DNA of 64,000 nucleotides from Lingula anatina. Lineage: Eukaryota; Brachiopoda; Lingulata; Lingulida; Lingulidae. Location: assembly GCF_001039355.2 (NCBI RefSeq), contig NW_019774402.1, positions 622,325 to 686,324 of the forward strand. Direction: 5' to 3'. The position numbers and the translations under genes are program-made. Positions 52,229 through 64,000 of the stretch are shown here, piece after piece (positions within the stretch are counted from its first letter, which is position 1; every line of letters starts with the position of its first letter). The notes beneath the pieces were generated by a model. The model made no database searches. It worked only from the letters and a program-made list of their open reading frames with translations, and was not told where the DNA came from.

Positions 52229-52940
52229 TCTGACAGAAAATTAAATCAACTGCTCTGCAAAAAAAGAATAAAATTGACTGAATTGTTTGTGAATGACATA
52301 TTATAGCCAAAATATTTATTTAAAAATCAATTTAAATTAATCTGTTTCGTTATTCAATATTGACTGTACTGTACTATTTATCCAAGACTCTTTAAGCATA
52401 CTATACGCATTTGCGAATTTTTAATAATCTTTTTATTCTAGCACATCACGTTCGGAGAATGAAGAGATGTTGGGACCATGAAATGTCCCAACATGGGAAA
52501 TCAAACTAGTGGCGTTATCCAGATGAATTTGTAGACGTTGTCTCAGTAAGAGATGGTAACTTACACTTGATACAGCAACAGAAATCTTTTCTTCTGATAT
52601 TTGGCAATGATTGTATTCTAGATAAAATAACAGCGCAACAATCAAAAATAAACAAAAACAGAGCTATGTGGAGTTTACACATGTGCAACCGTAATCTCCA
52701 TTCAACCTCCCAGAGTAAAGAGCAAGATAATCCAAGGCATGAATGTGGTGTTTGTGCCCTTAATTAAAAAAAAATATCTATTATTATTGATATTCTTGAT
52801 AGTAATTGTCTCAAATGGAAATGATGGGCACGTATTGATAGTATAACCAGTCATTTGCTCAAAAGTCTAGCATTTCTTGTGAAAGTCGACCCAGGTCAAG
52901 GTCACATGTAAATTTCAGCTGAAACAACAAGCGGTATCGA
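52229..52940. promoter_or_regulatory. Probable divergent promoter between MTO1 and the TPST gene
   Basis: MTO1 begins at 52228 on the minus strand, and a plausible untranslated first exon of the plus-strand gene ends at 53000. The interval holds a perfect hairpin, ATGTTGGGAC/GTCCCAACAT (52467-52476 and 52485-52494), and AGGTCAAGGTCA (52893-52904). The latter is a direct hexamer repeat that also contains TCAAGGTCA, the ERR/SF-1-type nuclear-receptor site. No TATA box was singled out. Confidence 0.35.
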
Positions 52941-55900
52941 ATGTTGACTAGTGAAGTTCTGGGGAGTGAATTGCGGTAGCAATTCAACGGCTGATTACAG
53001 GTGGGTTTAAAAGTATATTAAAGAAAGGATTTACTTGATCGATCAATTCTTGAAACGACTTTATTTTAGAGCCGATTCAAAATTATTTTTGATTTAAGTG
53101 CTTTCTGTTTTCAAAGTTAATTTTCAAACTTTTACTCTTTTACTATTTGAGCAACATTGATGTATAGATAATAAAAGCTTACTAATTTGTGGATACCTTT
53201 GGAGTTTGGTTTTGCAATGTGTTATCAGAGTGTGTAGTCACGCACATAGCTTGTCGTTTAGTATACAGGTCAATTATCTACTAGTTAATCTGGATTGATT
53301 TATTAATTAAAAAAAAAAATGCCACAGTTACTTGGTGACAGCAGTGCTTATACAGATGCTAACAGTTCCTAGCTTACCAAGTCTACAGTCATAAAATATA
53401 AGTTGTAACTAGTGGTGTGAAAAGAGGCCATTTTTTAAAGCTGAGAACTACAGTATGAATAATACGGCTATTTTATATCGAAGTCAGAGGTTGAGGGATG
53501 AAATAATGTGAAACATTTCAACACTATCCACTAATTATTGTCTGATATACAGTCAGTCAGTGTGCATGCTGGTGCTGAAGGAACAGTGGCTTGCATGTAC
53601 TGGAGTATGTATAGTACCAGCACATTGTACCATCAGTCCTGTCTAAATATGAACCAAATAGACTTGGTCCTTTAATTTACAAAGGGAGATGGATCAATGA
53701 TTTATCAGGTCTACAGGTACCGGTAGGACCAAATGTCTGTATATTGAGTGCTAAATCAGGTTAGTATAACCATGGAGTTATAACAGATATACAGTTATAA
53801 CTCCTTGGTATAACAAAAATGAATGAGAGGAATATTTATTTTTAATCTTTTGGATATCAGATTGCCAGCTAAGAACGATCATTTATCTGCTCTTTAATTC
53901 AATAATCTTCATCCTGTACATTTTTGATCCTTGAGAGATATTTGGACATATTTACTGGAAGAGAATGTACACAGTGAACAGTGTCACTCCTGTTACAATT
54001 CACCAGAAGATGCGCTGTAACCCATAGGATCTTAGGCTTTGTTTGCATTATTTATTTAAATGTAGACTAGAAGGTACAGTGGGTGTCTTTGGATTAAATC
54101 TGATTGTCTGATTAAAGACCATTGTACCATACTTTTATCTTCTCAAACATTTAACTTTGTATCAGTAAAATATTGTATTTATGTTGCATTAATGTTAGTT
54201 TTTCCAATTTTATTTTTAAAGACACATTTGGGGAATTTTTTTTTTTTTTTCTGCCATGGTACATTAAGTGTTACAAACAGAAAATATAATATATTAGAGA
54301 ATATTTCACTGGAAAGGTATTTAGAATATTTCCAGTTTAACTAAGTAATTTTCCGGTTGTGAGCATGCCCCAACTCTCATCCAGTGGGTTTTGACATATA
54401 GCACAAAATGAAAAGTACCCTCTTAGAAAGAGCTCAGAACATTCTGCCAATCAGTAGCCAACAGTGTTTCAGGGTAAATTTCACTGATTTCTGTATATAG
54501 AAGACAACAACTAGAATCCTACTTTATTAAATTGGACCAGCTTATCCCAAAAACTTTTTTTTAAGTTTGTCAAATGAAAACAACAGTGTTTATGCTCTGA
54601 TATCCCTCAGGTCACCATCATACACGACCAGTACTGCAACTCCGGTCTTCATCATGTGTGCACCTTTGGATTTAAAAGCATCTCGAGTACATATATGATG
54701 TGCAGTCTACATTGATATTATTTTGTAGTTGTGTTGTGTTGTCTGTTTGACAATCTTTTGCCAGAGAGTCATCCTGCTGTCATTTGGACATCCAGTTTCA
54801 TAAGAAGACAATGAACATTCTCAGTGACAGCCAGGTGTCTTACAAAATTGAGAGAGCTTAATTTGTTAGGACTGGTGGTAGCTATGAGATATTAATGATT
54901 CAGCTATGTTATCAAGACCCTTTGATGAAAGATTGAAACATCATGTCTCATAGGTAAAAAAAAATTGGCCTCTTCAGAAACATTTTACAGTAATGTCTCA
55001 GTTTTTTCAATTGGGAAAACAATCTTTCAAATACATATTTTTGGAGTTGTTAAAAATATATATCTGTATAGCATTTGAGGTGCTTTAACTGTATAAAATA
55101 GAACTATGAAGTCACCTGTTATTCAGTTTTGTTGCTTCCACTCGATAGGGATGTTTTCATTTTAAGAAGTTATGACTTTAGAAAATATAGTATCTGTAAA
55201 ATTAATATTATTCTCCTTTCAAAGGTTTTTTATCATTACCATACTTTTTTATCTCCATTGCACAAGAGACACTGATTTATATAAACAATTCTTCCCTCAG
55301 CTTGCTCTATCAAGAGAACGCTGTTTGTCTTTACACTTCTTAAACATGTGAAGCAGACAATTTCCAAATAGCACTGCCTGTTCTTCATTGGTCTTATTAG
55401 TGGTAGTAATTGATATGTCAAGTAATAACAAGTAGGTATGAAAACAAATGTGAAAATAGTCTGGAAAACAAATAGGCTGTAACCCGTAGGTCAAATTTAC
55501 TGTCATGCAATACAGAAACATGCTAAGGTTACTTTAAAAAGATTGGTTTCTTTCTTAGAATTTTTTTCAAATTATCTGTTGTTTGTTGCTCACGCATTGC
55601 AGAGAAACATAATATACAGACTATTCAAGGAGTTAAATGATACATGCCTGACATTTGCAGTACATACAGAAGTGTATGCAACACTGCAAAATGAAAAAAA
55701 AGGTTTTTAGCATCACAATTTTAATGTTTTCTGAAGACATATTATTAGTAAATGAGTGAGTACTTCTCCATCAGGATCAGTTATGAACAAGTCTCAGTGA
55801 GATTTAAAGAAAACCACAAACAAGTATGGATATAATTTTCATGAATATTTTAATATATATGATTGTTTACAGATCTAATGAAATTATTTCCCCAATATTT

Positions 55901-57391
55901 GGATACCTTTAGTAGATATTGAGTAGTACCTGGAATTTTCCAAAGTATTGAGATATATGCAATTGAGGGCCTCCTTTTTGTTTTTTAGCTGCATCCAGTA
56001 TCCTTTGGCCCAGAAAAAACATGCCAGCTTTTCAGATCAGTAGACCAACAAATCTTTTTTAAACTCAGAATAAAAACAAAAAAAGATTTTTTTGCTTCTT
56101 TAAAGTAATGAGAAACGCTGGGAAAACATGTCAGTCTGTCACTTGTACAATTGATACAACAGATCTAGAAGCTGAAACAGCAACATTTACATCTACTAAC
56201 TATAGTACAACAAAACAGTTCTTAAGTCAATTTTTAAGTTAGTCTCAGCATTGGTAAATTCTTTCCATGTTACTACTTATCAGACTAAACAGTTTGACAT
56301 GTTCCCGCCGTAAGATATTTATCAGTAGCATGCTATTTCTTTTATTAAGTTCCCTAGTGGTTGATTTGATTTCAAGACTTTTCTTTTCAACCAGATATTT
56401 CTTTTTTTCCCAATAGTGACCTGATTTATCATAAATTTTTACTGCTAACATCATAAAATGCAGTAGCTGATAGTTCTTAGTCTTGAGCTTCCTGGCTGTT
56501 ATAGACCTTAAAGATGACAATATATGTGACATTGGGACTTCACAACAGGTTTACAAGCTAGGATAAGAACAGTGGGTAAGTGTAAGGTTTTTGGGGGCAG
56601 TCCATGTAAACTTTGTTTAAAATTCAAGTTACACAGTTGAGGATCATCTTTAAACTATTGTTTATAATCCAAGATAAATTGTTGGGGGTTATCCCTGTAC
56701 GCCTGTTACTCTCCCGCATGCATCTGCACATGTGCTTCCCCTCATCATCAAACTCCCCCTAGCAAAATTAGGATACTATCTGTATTGATACACCCTACAT
56801 GGTACTTTTGATTGAAAATTGTTGTATTTAAAAATTGAGGTTAATGTTTTATATGTGGCATTTGCACCAGAGATAATCTAAACTGTGGGGGAATAACAAG
56901 GTAGAAACGATGAAAGGAATTAAAGTAATATAGAGGGGATGTAAAGGGATGTAGAAAATAGTTACATTTTAAAGAATGTGCTACCTAATATGTTAGAACG
57001 CCCTTTGAGATGTTGCAGTTTGCTTTTTTTGTATTCAACCAAATAGAATCCATGTGGAACTTACTTGAAGACTTACTAGAAGATTGCAGAAATTAAGTGC
57101 CTTAAAAGAATTCCCTCGAAGTTACCTGATCCAAAGTTCAAATCAGGATCAAGGGCACTGACCTGTATACTCTATAATGTGCAAGTGAATTGAGCTCACT
57201 GGACTCTTCTGTACAGTCATTGGAGCATAATCCTGGAAAGGAAGTTGATTTCATTCAATTTTTCAGCAAATTCTCATCAACAAGGATTTATTGATTGTAT
57301 TATATTATTTTTGCAATTTTTTATCCATTGAAACTCATTCTCAACATTAAGTAGCCCAAGATCACTCCTTTTCTCATTGTCATTCCCTTTT

Positions 57392-57395
<4 letters not shown>

Positions 57396-57433
<38 letters not shown>
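57396..57433. repeat. (TG)n microsatellite
   Basis: About 19 TG units. Confidence 0.9.
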
Positions 57434-57437
<4 letters not shown>

Positions 57438-57863
57438 GAGTGAAAAAATTATCTTCGATCAGGCACTCGATATTGTGAGTTAAAAGGTATAGATCTAAGT
57501 TGTGTTCTTAAAAGATGGGGTGTGATTTTTGTGGTTGACTAAGCTGGATTTTCTAGAAAGGAAGCAATATATCAGCCCCATGGTATTTGAGACTATGATA
57601 AAGCTATTTTTTACATTCTTTACATTGCTAGGCAGCTATTAGATATATCTACATATAATTAAAATTTGAGAACTATACAGATGAGATAAACAATATTCAG
57701 TGGATGCTATTTTTTTATTTCAGAAAATAGAATGAATAAATATACAATTGTAAATCAACTAATAAGATAATTAAAAAAACTAATAAACTGATTACAAAAA
57801 TAATGATAATGGATGCGCTGAGGATGAATACGCATAATTCCTTTATACTAACCTAAGACTACC

Positions 57864-57908
57864 TGATAATGATAATAATAATAATAATATCAATAATAAT
57901 AGTAATAA
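57864..57908. repeat. (ATA)n-like microsatellite
   Basis: Interrupted run of aat/ata units. It lies 3' of the minus-strand LINE remnant and could be its tail. Confidence 0.7.
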
Positions 57909-58156
57909 CTTGTACCTCAATACTAATAAGTTATACATCAACCGAAAATATACGCTTTACCTATTTCTACTCTTTCATTTATATACCTCGCTTCAATATA
58001 TAAGTACATGTACATATATACCCACATATAATGTAGACACTAACCCCTTAAAATTACACAAATAAATTTAGAAACATGTTCCATATTGTTTCAAATTTAT
58101 CCCTCTTCCCTTCTTTATAGTACATGTAATTTTCTATTTCAAAATATTTTTTGATA

Positions 58157-58435
58157 CTAGCCTAAACTTCTATAACGTTTAAATGTCTTGTATTCAGTTT
58201 GTTCTTGTAAATATTGCTTTTTGTCCATAGTATCAGTAGATTGAAAGCCTGATATTTTCGTCCATTTTTTAAAAAATAAAACATACATATACGAAAAATC
58301 AATTTCCAATGAGGACTTTTCTTTTATCCAATTTTGCATTTTTTGCCATATTGGCCGAACCTCCTTACATTAAAAAAATTGATTATTTAATGTTTCCTCT
58401 CCCTCTTCACAAAATGTGCATCGTGAGTCATTTTT
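58157..58435 (-). pseudogene. Remnant of a non-LTR retrotransposon (LINE) reverse-transcriptase C-terminus
   Basis: The minus strand reads DSRCTFCEEGEETLNN, FF, then a stop, CKEVRPIWQKMQNWI and a lysine-rich tail ending at 58157. A CxxC followed by an (H/Q)-FF-x-C segment and a W-containing helix is the usual C-terminal zinc-like end of LINE ORF2 proteins. Two in-frame stops are visible, one just upstream of KNDSRC and one after QFF. Upstream sequence to about 58670 may belong to it but is not recognisable. Confidence 0.6.
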
Positions 58436-61400
58436 TTATCTTGTTTGAACAGGAAAAATGGACAAGGCTTCAAACAAAAATAATTTTTTTTTGTGTTGGG
58501 TTAGTATTTTATATATATATTCAATATTGTACAATTTAAGAAAAGAACCCAAAGATGGTGGCATTACAGATATGGAGGGGACATAACCATCAAATGAACA
58601 AAACAATGAATGTTTTGATTCATCGGGAAGTGTAATAACACATAAGGGGACTGGACTTTGTTTGTTGCGCATTCAGTTTTTTATTTCCTCTAATAATGAA
58701 CACTTTTGATCTTCACCAGCACACAAATATGGTCTTTTGGTTCTTCAAGAAAACAATCCTATATAATTGCTTACATAATGTAAAATGGATGATTCAATCT
58801 CAGAATTGATTTTGGAAGCCTGTCAGTTTGAATAAAAGATGCCAATCCTTTTCAAGAAATAATTGCTAAACTTATAAAAAATCATCAAGTGTTTCCTCAA
58901 GAAAATTTTCTTTAGCTAAGAAAGTGTGTGTTTAATATTTCTTCACTTAGAGAAGGAGCTACATAATTTGAACAATGAATGCATGCTTAAGTAAATGCCA
59001 TTAGAGATAAATTATTTCACATGTTTTGACGAGGCAGGTACAATGATCCATCATGGTACTGGGAATCATTGAAATAACCCCAAGTTTCACAGCATAATGT
59101 ATATAATCAAGCAAGATTTTTAATGTGATGTGGTGGAAAGTGGGGTGAAAAATAATTAAATATGGCAGACTAATGAGTAGTGCAGCAAAAAATAAATATT
59201 TATCAGTGGGTATTTTTCTGGGTTGTTCTCTCTTTTGTGTTACAGTCTATTGCACAACAAGACAAGACATCATGTTTTGTGTTTCTTTTTTAAATTGCTT
59301 TCTAAGATGACATGCTCAGTGCATAGTTTCACCCTATGGCTGAAAAGTTACCACTACTTCATACAGATTCTTGCACTTTTTAGTCTTGTATGACATCATT
59401 CAATGTTGACAGCCTTATTTCAGGCTATCTCAGGTCATTTACATTACGTTTTGTTTTGATTGCAAGTCTTGAAAAAGTAAGCCACTAATATGATAATTTT
59501 AAATTTTTTAACATTTTTGTCAAGGATATTGTGATTTTGTGAAATGTGCCATGTGATGCCATGTTGTTGCTGTCAATTTGTTGTTAATTACCCTGTCTAA
59601 TAATCAGTTGAATAGACTTTTCATGTACCTAGCTAGTAAATTTTCTTTTCATACACTGAATAAGCTAGTGACAGGACTTATAATTCAAGCAAACACTTTT
59701 CATTTCCTTGGGGTCCTAGGATTAATATTTGACAGATTGATGTATTGATGCTATCCAACAATTTAGTGATGGTTAAGAAATTTATTGGAAAGAATATACA
59801 CAGAACTTGAGGCTTGGAGCTAAAGGAATATTTAGTACTGCGATGTACATACAGTAATACTCAATCTTTTCAATTGGGGGGAAAATAATAAGTGAATTTT
59901 ACAGAGCAGGGTATTTCTTAGTTCTGTGCTATGGAAAAAAAGCACCACAAGTGCTATATATAGAAATGTATAATTTTGTGATTAGAAAATTGTGTATCTG
60001 AAAGTCTGATGTTTTTTGCCCATTAAGAAGATCGAGTTATTACCGTAAATCAGATTTCTTGGAAATGTTACCCCTTACCAAACTAATTATTTATCTACAT
60101 ACCTACTGGGACAATAATTTTTTGTTTATGTATGATATTGGCATTTTTGGTGAATATTCAGGTTTGTACTGTGGTATCTGTAATTTTTGTTATTTATTTT
60201 TTTTACAGAATTCTTGAAATACAAAAGTAGAGGCATTATTGTTGATATCACTGATTGCAACAAAGCATTTATTATGAAAGAAGAAGTGGAAATTAGTGAG
60301 CAGTAAAATGAAGCAGAATGGTATTATGTAGTGATAAGAAAGAGAGTAGTAACAGTTGGATAGGAAACAGCCAAGAAATAATTTGAAAGGAAAGGCCTTT
60401 GTTCTGCAAATCAGTACTGAACTTCCAGTGATAGAAGTTTGCTTCAGAAATGATGATGGTACTTTGTCAGCCTCTCTGAGAACACTAATAAAAACTGATT
60501 CCTTCCTTTAAGTAGAACCACTGAACTCCACCAGACACTCCAACATAGTTGTCATTTAGCAACTGGTTTTCCACATTTGGACAAAAATGGCAAAAGAAAA
60601 AAAGGTGTGAACTTCATCCATTATATAACACAGCTTCCCATCTTATGCCCTTTTTTAAGAGGTTTGGCACATTGGGCAAGCCAGACAGAGATCCATGCTT
60701 TTATTGATTCTGATTATGCTTTGTAACATCAGAAACATAACTGCATCATGCTCAGTGAGTGATTTTATCTCATTTATCTCTTTTATAATAATGTCATCTA
60801 AACCATTTGGAGATTTGCCTAATTAGTTCAGTTTGATCAATTTTGCAGTTACTTCTAAGTGGCTTCTGGGACGTAAGTAATTTTGCTTGGTACTTCAAAC
60901 ATCTTATTTTTGTAACCTTTTTTCATAAAGATTTTGTTATGAATTTTTAGGGATCCAGAGCTTAAATTTACCACTTTCTTTTATTCTTTTTCATCAAATA
61001 AAGAGGTGAAAAATATGCAAGGGAAAAGGTGTAAAATAAGGAAAAGAAATTGTGAAGGGAATGAAGAAAACTCAGGTCGAACTAAATAGTGGTTCAAACT
61101 TTTTTTCCAAAAATGAATTCCACATTGCTAGTTTGTAATTTGAGTTGCAAAGATATTAAAGCAGATTAAGAATCTAGGCAAAATTAGCCACCAGAACAGT
61201 ATGTTTATCAGTTTAATTATCTAGAAAGGTTAAATGGGTTATCTTAGTTCTTGGCCAAGCCATTGAAAAGTGATCAGTATCAGTGACGGAAGACCTTTCT
61301 AAGGTTTTAAAATTGACATTTATCTCAATATATGTGCTGCCATTTATCTCAATATGTGTGCTCTGGAAGCTGCAAAATGATCTCAAACTCTCAATTTTGT

Positions 61401-61931
61401 TTTATAAATACCTCATTCAGCTGGATGCTGCTATTGGGGGTACCCTGGAATTTGTAGATATAAATATTTTTAGTAAGTGCCTGAATGTCTCAGTTGTAAC
61501 AGCAGCTAATGCAGTTTGTGACATTTATGTTATTTGTATTCTGAAGAGAGAACAGGGTTTTTCATACTATCAATCAATAGAGAAGTTGCCTCGTCTTTCG
61601 CTATAATTGTTCCTTCTTCACAAAAGAAAGACCTGTGTTGTCAAGGTAATTTCTTTGAAAATCTTAGCATATGTGAAGGTCTTAACATGGTGTTATTAAA
61701 TCCAGCCAGCAGGGGATTTCTTTTCTCATTTTAGCATTTTACTTGAAGTACTTTTTGTGTCAGTTGAGCTGTCTCTGCTGTAACATGGTATTTATGAGCT
61801 AAGTAATTTGGGTGTGATTCTGCTGGTAATTTCCTAGATGTGGGTTTTAGTATAAATTATGTTTTATCTCTTTCCTGAATATAGTTTCAGTATAAATTGT
61901 ATAATTATTTCATCTCTTTTTCAGAAGCATT

Positions 61932-61988
61932 ATGGTGAGATGGCTTTTTGTCGAGGGAGCAAGTGGCATAAAATCCAGTTTGTCATAG
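61932..61988 (+). other. Overlapping upstream ORF at the TPST start
   Basis: An ATG 8 nt upstream of the chosen start, in another frame, has A at -3 and G at +4. It encodes 18 codons ending in TAG at 61986-61988, overlapping the main start. It is present in any transcript using the 61924 acceptor. Confidence 0.4.
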
Positions 61989-62784
61989 CAGTTGCTACCA
62001 TTCTTATTTTTGTCTTTGGTTTAAAAGAGAGGAAGGTGAATATTTTCTCAAAGTTAGATGGTTATGGCAGAGAACAAGGACGTAGTCTTAGTTCCCTTAA
62101 TTATGACTACAGAAATGAGAACCATGTTTGGTACGACAAGAACATTCCACTGATATGGATAGGTGGAGTACCCCGCAGTGGCACCACCCTGGCGAGGGCA
62201 ATGCTGGATGCTCACCCAGCTATCCGCTGTGGGGAGGAGACACGGGTTATTCCTCGGGTACTTGGCATACATGGACAAATGGCCAATTCGAATTTAGAGA
62301 TGACCCGGCTTCAAGAAGCCAAAATAACTAGTGATATTTTGGATGGTGCATTAGGTGCTTATATCCTCAGTATTATTGCACATCACGGTGAGCCTGCTCC
62401 AAGACTGTGCAATAAAGACCCATTTGCCTTAAAACACATCAAAAAGCTTTCACAAATTTTTCCAAATTCTAAATTTATCCTCATGATACGAGATGGCCGG
62501 GCCACTGTGCATTCCATAATAACACGTAAAGTTACAATCAGGGGGTTCAACACAAAGTCATGGGATTTGGCTTTGAAAGACTGGAACAGGGCCATAAAGA
62601 CAATATATGACCAGTGTGTGGCTGTGGGTAATAAACAGTGCCTGCCTGTTCATTATGAACAACTTGTGCTACATCCAAAGTCAGAAATGGAGAGGATTCT
62701 TAACTTTCTGAATGTGCCCTGGAATGACAGCGTGCTCCACCATGAAAAGTCCATTGGAAAACCAGGAGGTGTTTCTTTGTCAAG
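61940..62784 (+). CDS. TPST: Tyrosylprotein sulfotransferase (TPST1/2 family), first coding exon
   Basis: Golgi type II membrane enzyme that moves sulfate from PAPS to tyrosines of secreted and membrane proteins. The exon starts after the acceptor at 61924 and ends at tca-ag|gtattg (62784, phase 2). It encodes 281 residues. A short basic cytosolic start ([11 protein letters not shown]) precedes one membrane helix (about 12-28) and a stem. The 5'-phosphosulfate loop is GGVPRSGTT (75-83). The GEETRVIPR segment (98-106) contains the conserved catalytic glutamate. NKDPFALK (158-165) and [16 protein letters not shown] (184-199) form the substrate and 3'-phosphate sites. C97, C157, C226 and C234 match the family's disulfide pairs, and WNDS (N262) is the conserved glycosylation site. 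The last roughly 90 residues (from the GGVSLS-R/K junction) are not in the window. Start chosen at 61940 because the in-frame ATG at 61859 lies in the intron. Confidence 0.93.
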
Positions 62785-63201
62785 GTATTGAATGAGTGGG
62801 AAATTTATGCTAATTGTGCTAATAATTCAAAAGAAGTAATCATGTTATTTTCAACAATCTCTGAATGTTAAATATGTTAGTGTCAGAAGGTTAATATGAC
62901 AACTGTTGGATGATTGAATTTGGGAATAATTAAAGTTTTTAAAATTTTCAGTAGCTTTTTCAATTCTTAGCGAGCAGTTAAGGGAAGAAATTTTTATTTT
63001 TATTATCTGTAATACTTAAGTTGCTCACTGTTTAGAATGCAATTATGGGGCTTTGTACCTAAATAACTGGCTGACTTAAGATCAGAAAACCAGTGAGTGC
63101 ATTGCATACCCACAAGTACCAGATGTCATTTATATTGATTTGTATGTAATTTAATGTGAATTCTCTATTGCTTCTTGTATCTGTAATTTTGCCATTTTTA
63201 C

Positions 63202-63262
<61 letters not shown>

Positions 63263-63324
63263 TGCAATGTTGTAAAGTGCATGAAGGAAGAGCAAATATA
63301 AATATGTAGGACTTCCTAACAACA
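62785..63324 (+). other. TPST intron, left part
   Basis: AT-rich sequence after the TPST donor, with no exon seen. Contains the (TTTA)n tract listed next. Confidence 0.6.
63203..63263. repeat. (TTTA)n microsatellite
   Basis: About fifteen tttat/ttatt units. Confidence 0.9.
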
Positions 63325-64000
63325 TCACTGACAATGGATATGTGACTTAATTGTACCACCAGCGTAGGCGCTGGCAGTACACATGGTTTTAGTCCCGACC
63401 CGTATGTTCCGCCGGCTCCGCCGCCATGTCACCGTTACCGCTTCTCCTCCTAGACTACAAGGGCCTGCGTACCCATCTCTTGGATTTAGGTCACCTATAA
63501 TCTCAACTCGTTCCACGTAAAATTTGGGCTTCATCAGTGCTGGGGTCTAGGTGTGGCGCTCATTGCAATGCACCCTTGTCCAAAAATGGCAAAATTAAAT
63601 GCTAATTATCTATCCTACGGGAAGGAATTATGGGAAAAATGTCTACAGACAGCTGACCGAAACTCATATGTGGAGATTTCAAATATGCCCTTGGATTTGA
63701 CCTTTGACCTTTATTTCAAGGTCAAACGGGCCAAAATTTTCAAAAAAATTAAATTTTTTACGAAAAAAAAATTATTTGCGCTGATATTCAGAAACTACAC
63801 AGACCTAACCAATAATATTATTGGAAAGTGTTACCCTTTGGGTCATCTTTCATCTCCGAGAATTTGGGGTCAATCGGTGCATTTTCACGGGGGTAGCGGG
63901 CATAAGATATCGAAACTGAAAACTGTCTCTAATTCGGGAACCATTAATGCTAGAGACCCATTCTTTTTTGCATTTTGTAGAGCATGTAAAGCCCAACACT
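63325..64000. repeat. Probable interspersed repeat at the right edge
   Basis: Base composition changes abruptly here to CpG-rich (for example gttccgccggctccgccgcc). The block contains nested inverted repeats (TTTGACCTT/AAGGTCAAA at 63703-63711 and 63718-63726; GTCTCTA...TAGAGAC near 63924-63957) and no convincing ORF. It looks like a transposon-derived repeat cut off by the window edge. The superfamily is not identified. Confidence 0.4.

Larger units (their letters stand above)
53001..61924 (+). other. Long interval, probably 5' intron of the TPST gene
   Basis: A donor (attacag|gtgggt) at 53001 and the acceptor (ctctttttcag) at 61924 could bound one intron of about 8.9 kb. I see no coding exon in between. 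It contains a LINE remnant and microsatellites, listed separately. Another acceptor-like site is near 60209 (tttttttacag) and could start an alternative 5'UTR exon. Confidence 0.4.

Noticed and set aside
61859-61939. Upstream in-frame ATG extending the TPST N-terminus by 27 residues
   Set aside because: It lies upstream of a strong polypyrimidine acceptor at 61924, so it is probably intronic. Family members start close to the membrane helix.
1-64000. tRNA, rRNA, CRISPR or prokaryotic operon features
   Set aside because: No cloverleaf or rRNA sequence and no regularly spaced direct-repeat array was seen. The sequence is eukaryotic with introns.

Overview
The window is animal nuclear DNA, AT-rich, with short exons, GT-AG introns, long introns and many simple repeats. 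The proteins (mitochondrial MTO1, a tyrosylprotein sulfotransferase, a rhodopsin-class GPCR) are metazoan. The abundance of small DNA transposons and the signs of high heterozygosity fit a marine invertebrate. I cannot name the species or phylum from sequence alone.

Layout, left to right. (1) 1-10779, + strand: the last 17 or so coding exons of a long coiled-coil protein whose 5' part lies outside the window, then a 3'UTR of about 2.3 kb. (2) 13679-52228, - strand: MTO1, the mitochondrial tRNA wobble-uridine modification enzyme. Fifteen coding exons were read with matching splice phases; one short exon near the C-terminus was not found. The two genes converge, and their poly(A) signals are about 440 bp apart. 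(3) MTO1 intron 7 is about 29 kb and holds, on the opposite strand, a complete single-coding-exon orphan GPCR gene (36889-38154). (4) 52229-53000: the short interval between MTO1 and the next gene, probably a divergent promoter. (5) 61940-62784, + strand: the first coding exon of a tyrosylprotein sulfotransferase (TPST). Its C-terminal exons lie beyond the right edge.

Mobile and repeated DNA. MTO1 introns hold a 937-bp Harbinger-like element with near-perfect inverted ends, a TTA target duplication and a decayed ORF. They also hold two related short palindromic elements and a roughly 1.9-kb direct duplication. One copy of that duplication carries a 1025-bp piggyBac-type element flanked by TTAA, while the other keeps the empty TTAA site. 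A single N and a perfect 30-bp palindrome lie between the copies, so the duplication may be two haplotypes placed in tandem by the assembler. A LINE remnant lies in the interval upstream of TPST, and the last 0.7 kb looks like an interspersed repeat.

The three recognised genes have unrelated jobs: MTO1 in mitochondrial translation, TPST in Golgi sulfation of secretory proteins, the GPCR in cell-surface signalling. Nothing suggests a pathway cluster. The most distinctive points are the nested GPCR with atypical switch motifs, the filled/empty transposon site pair, and a degenerate duplicate exon in the coiled-coil gene.
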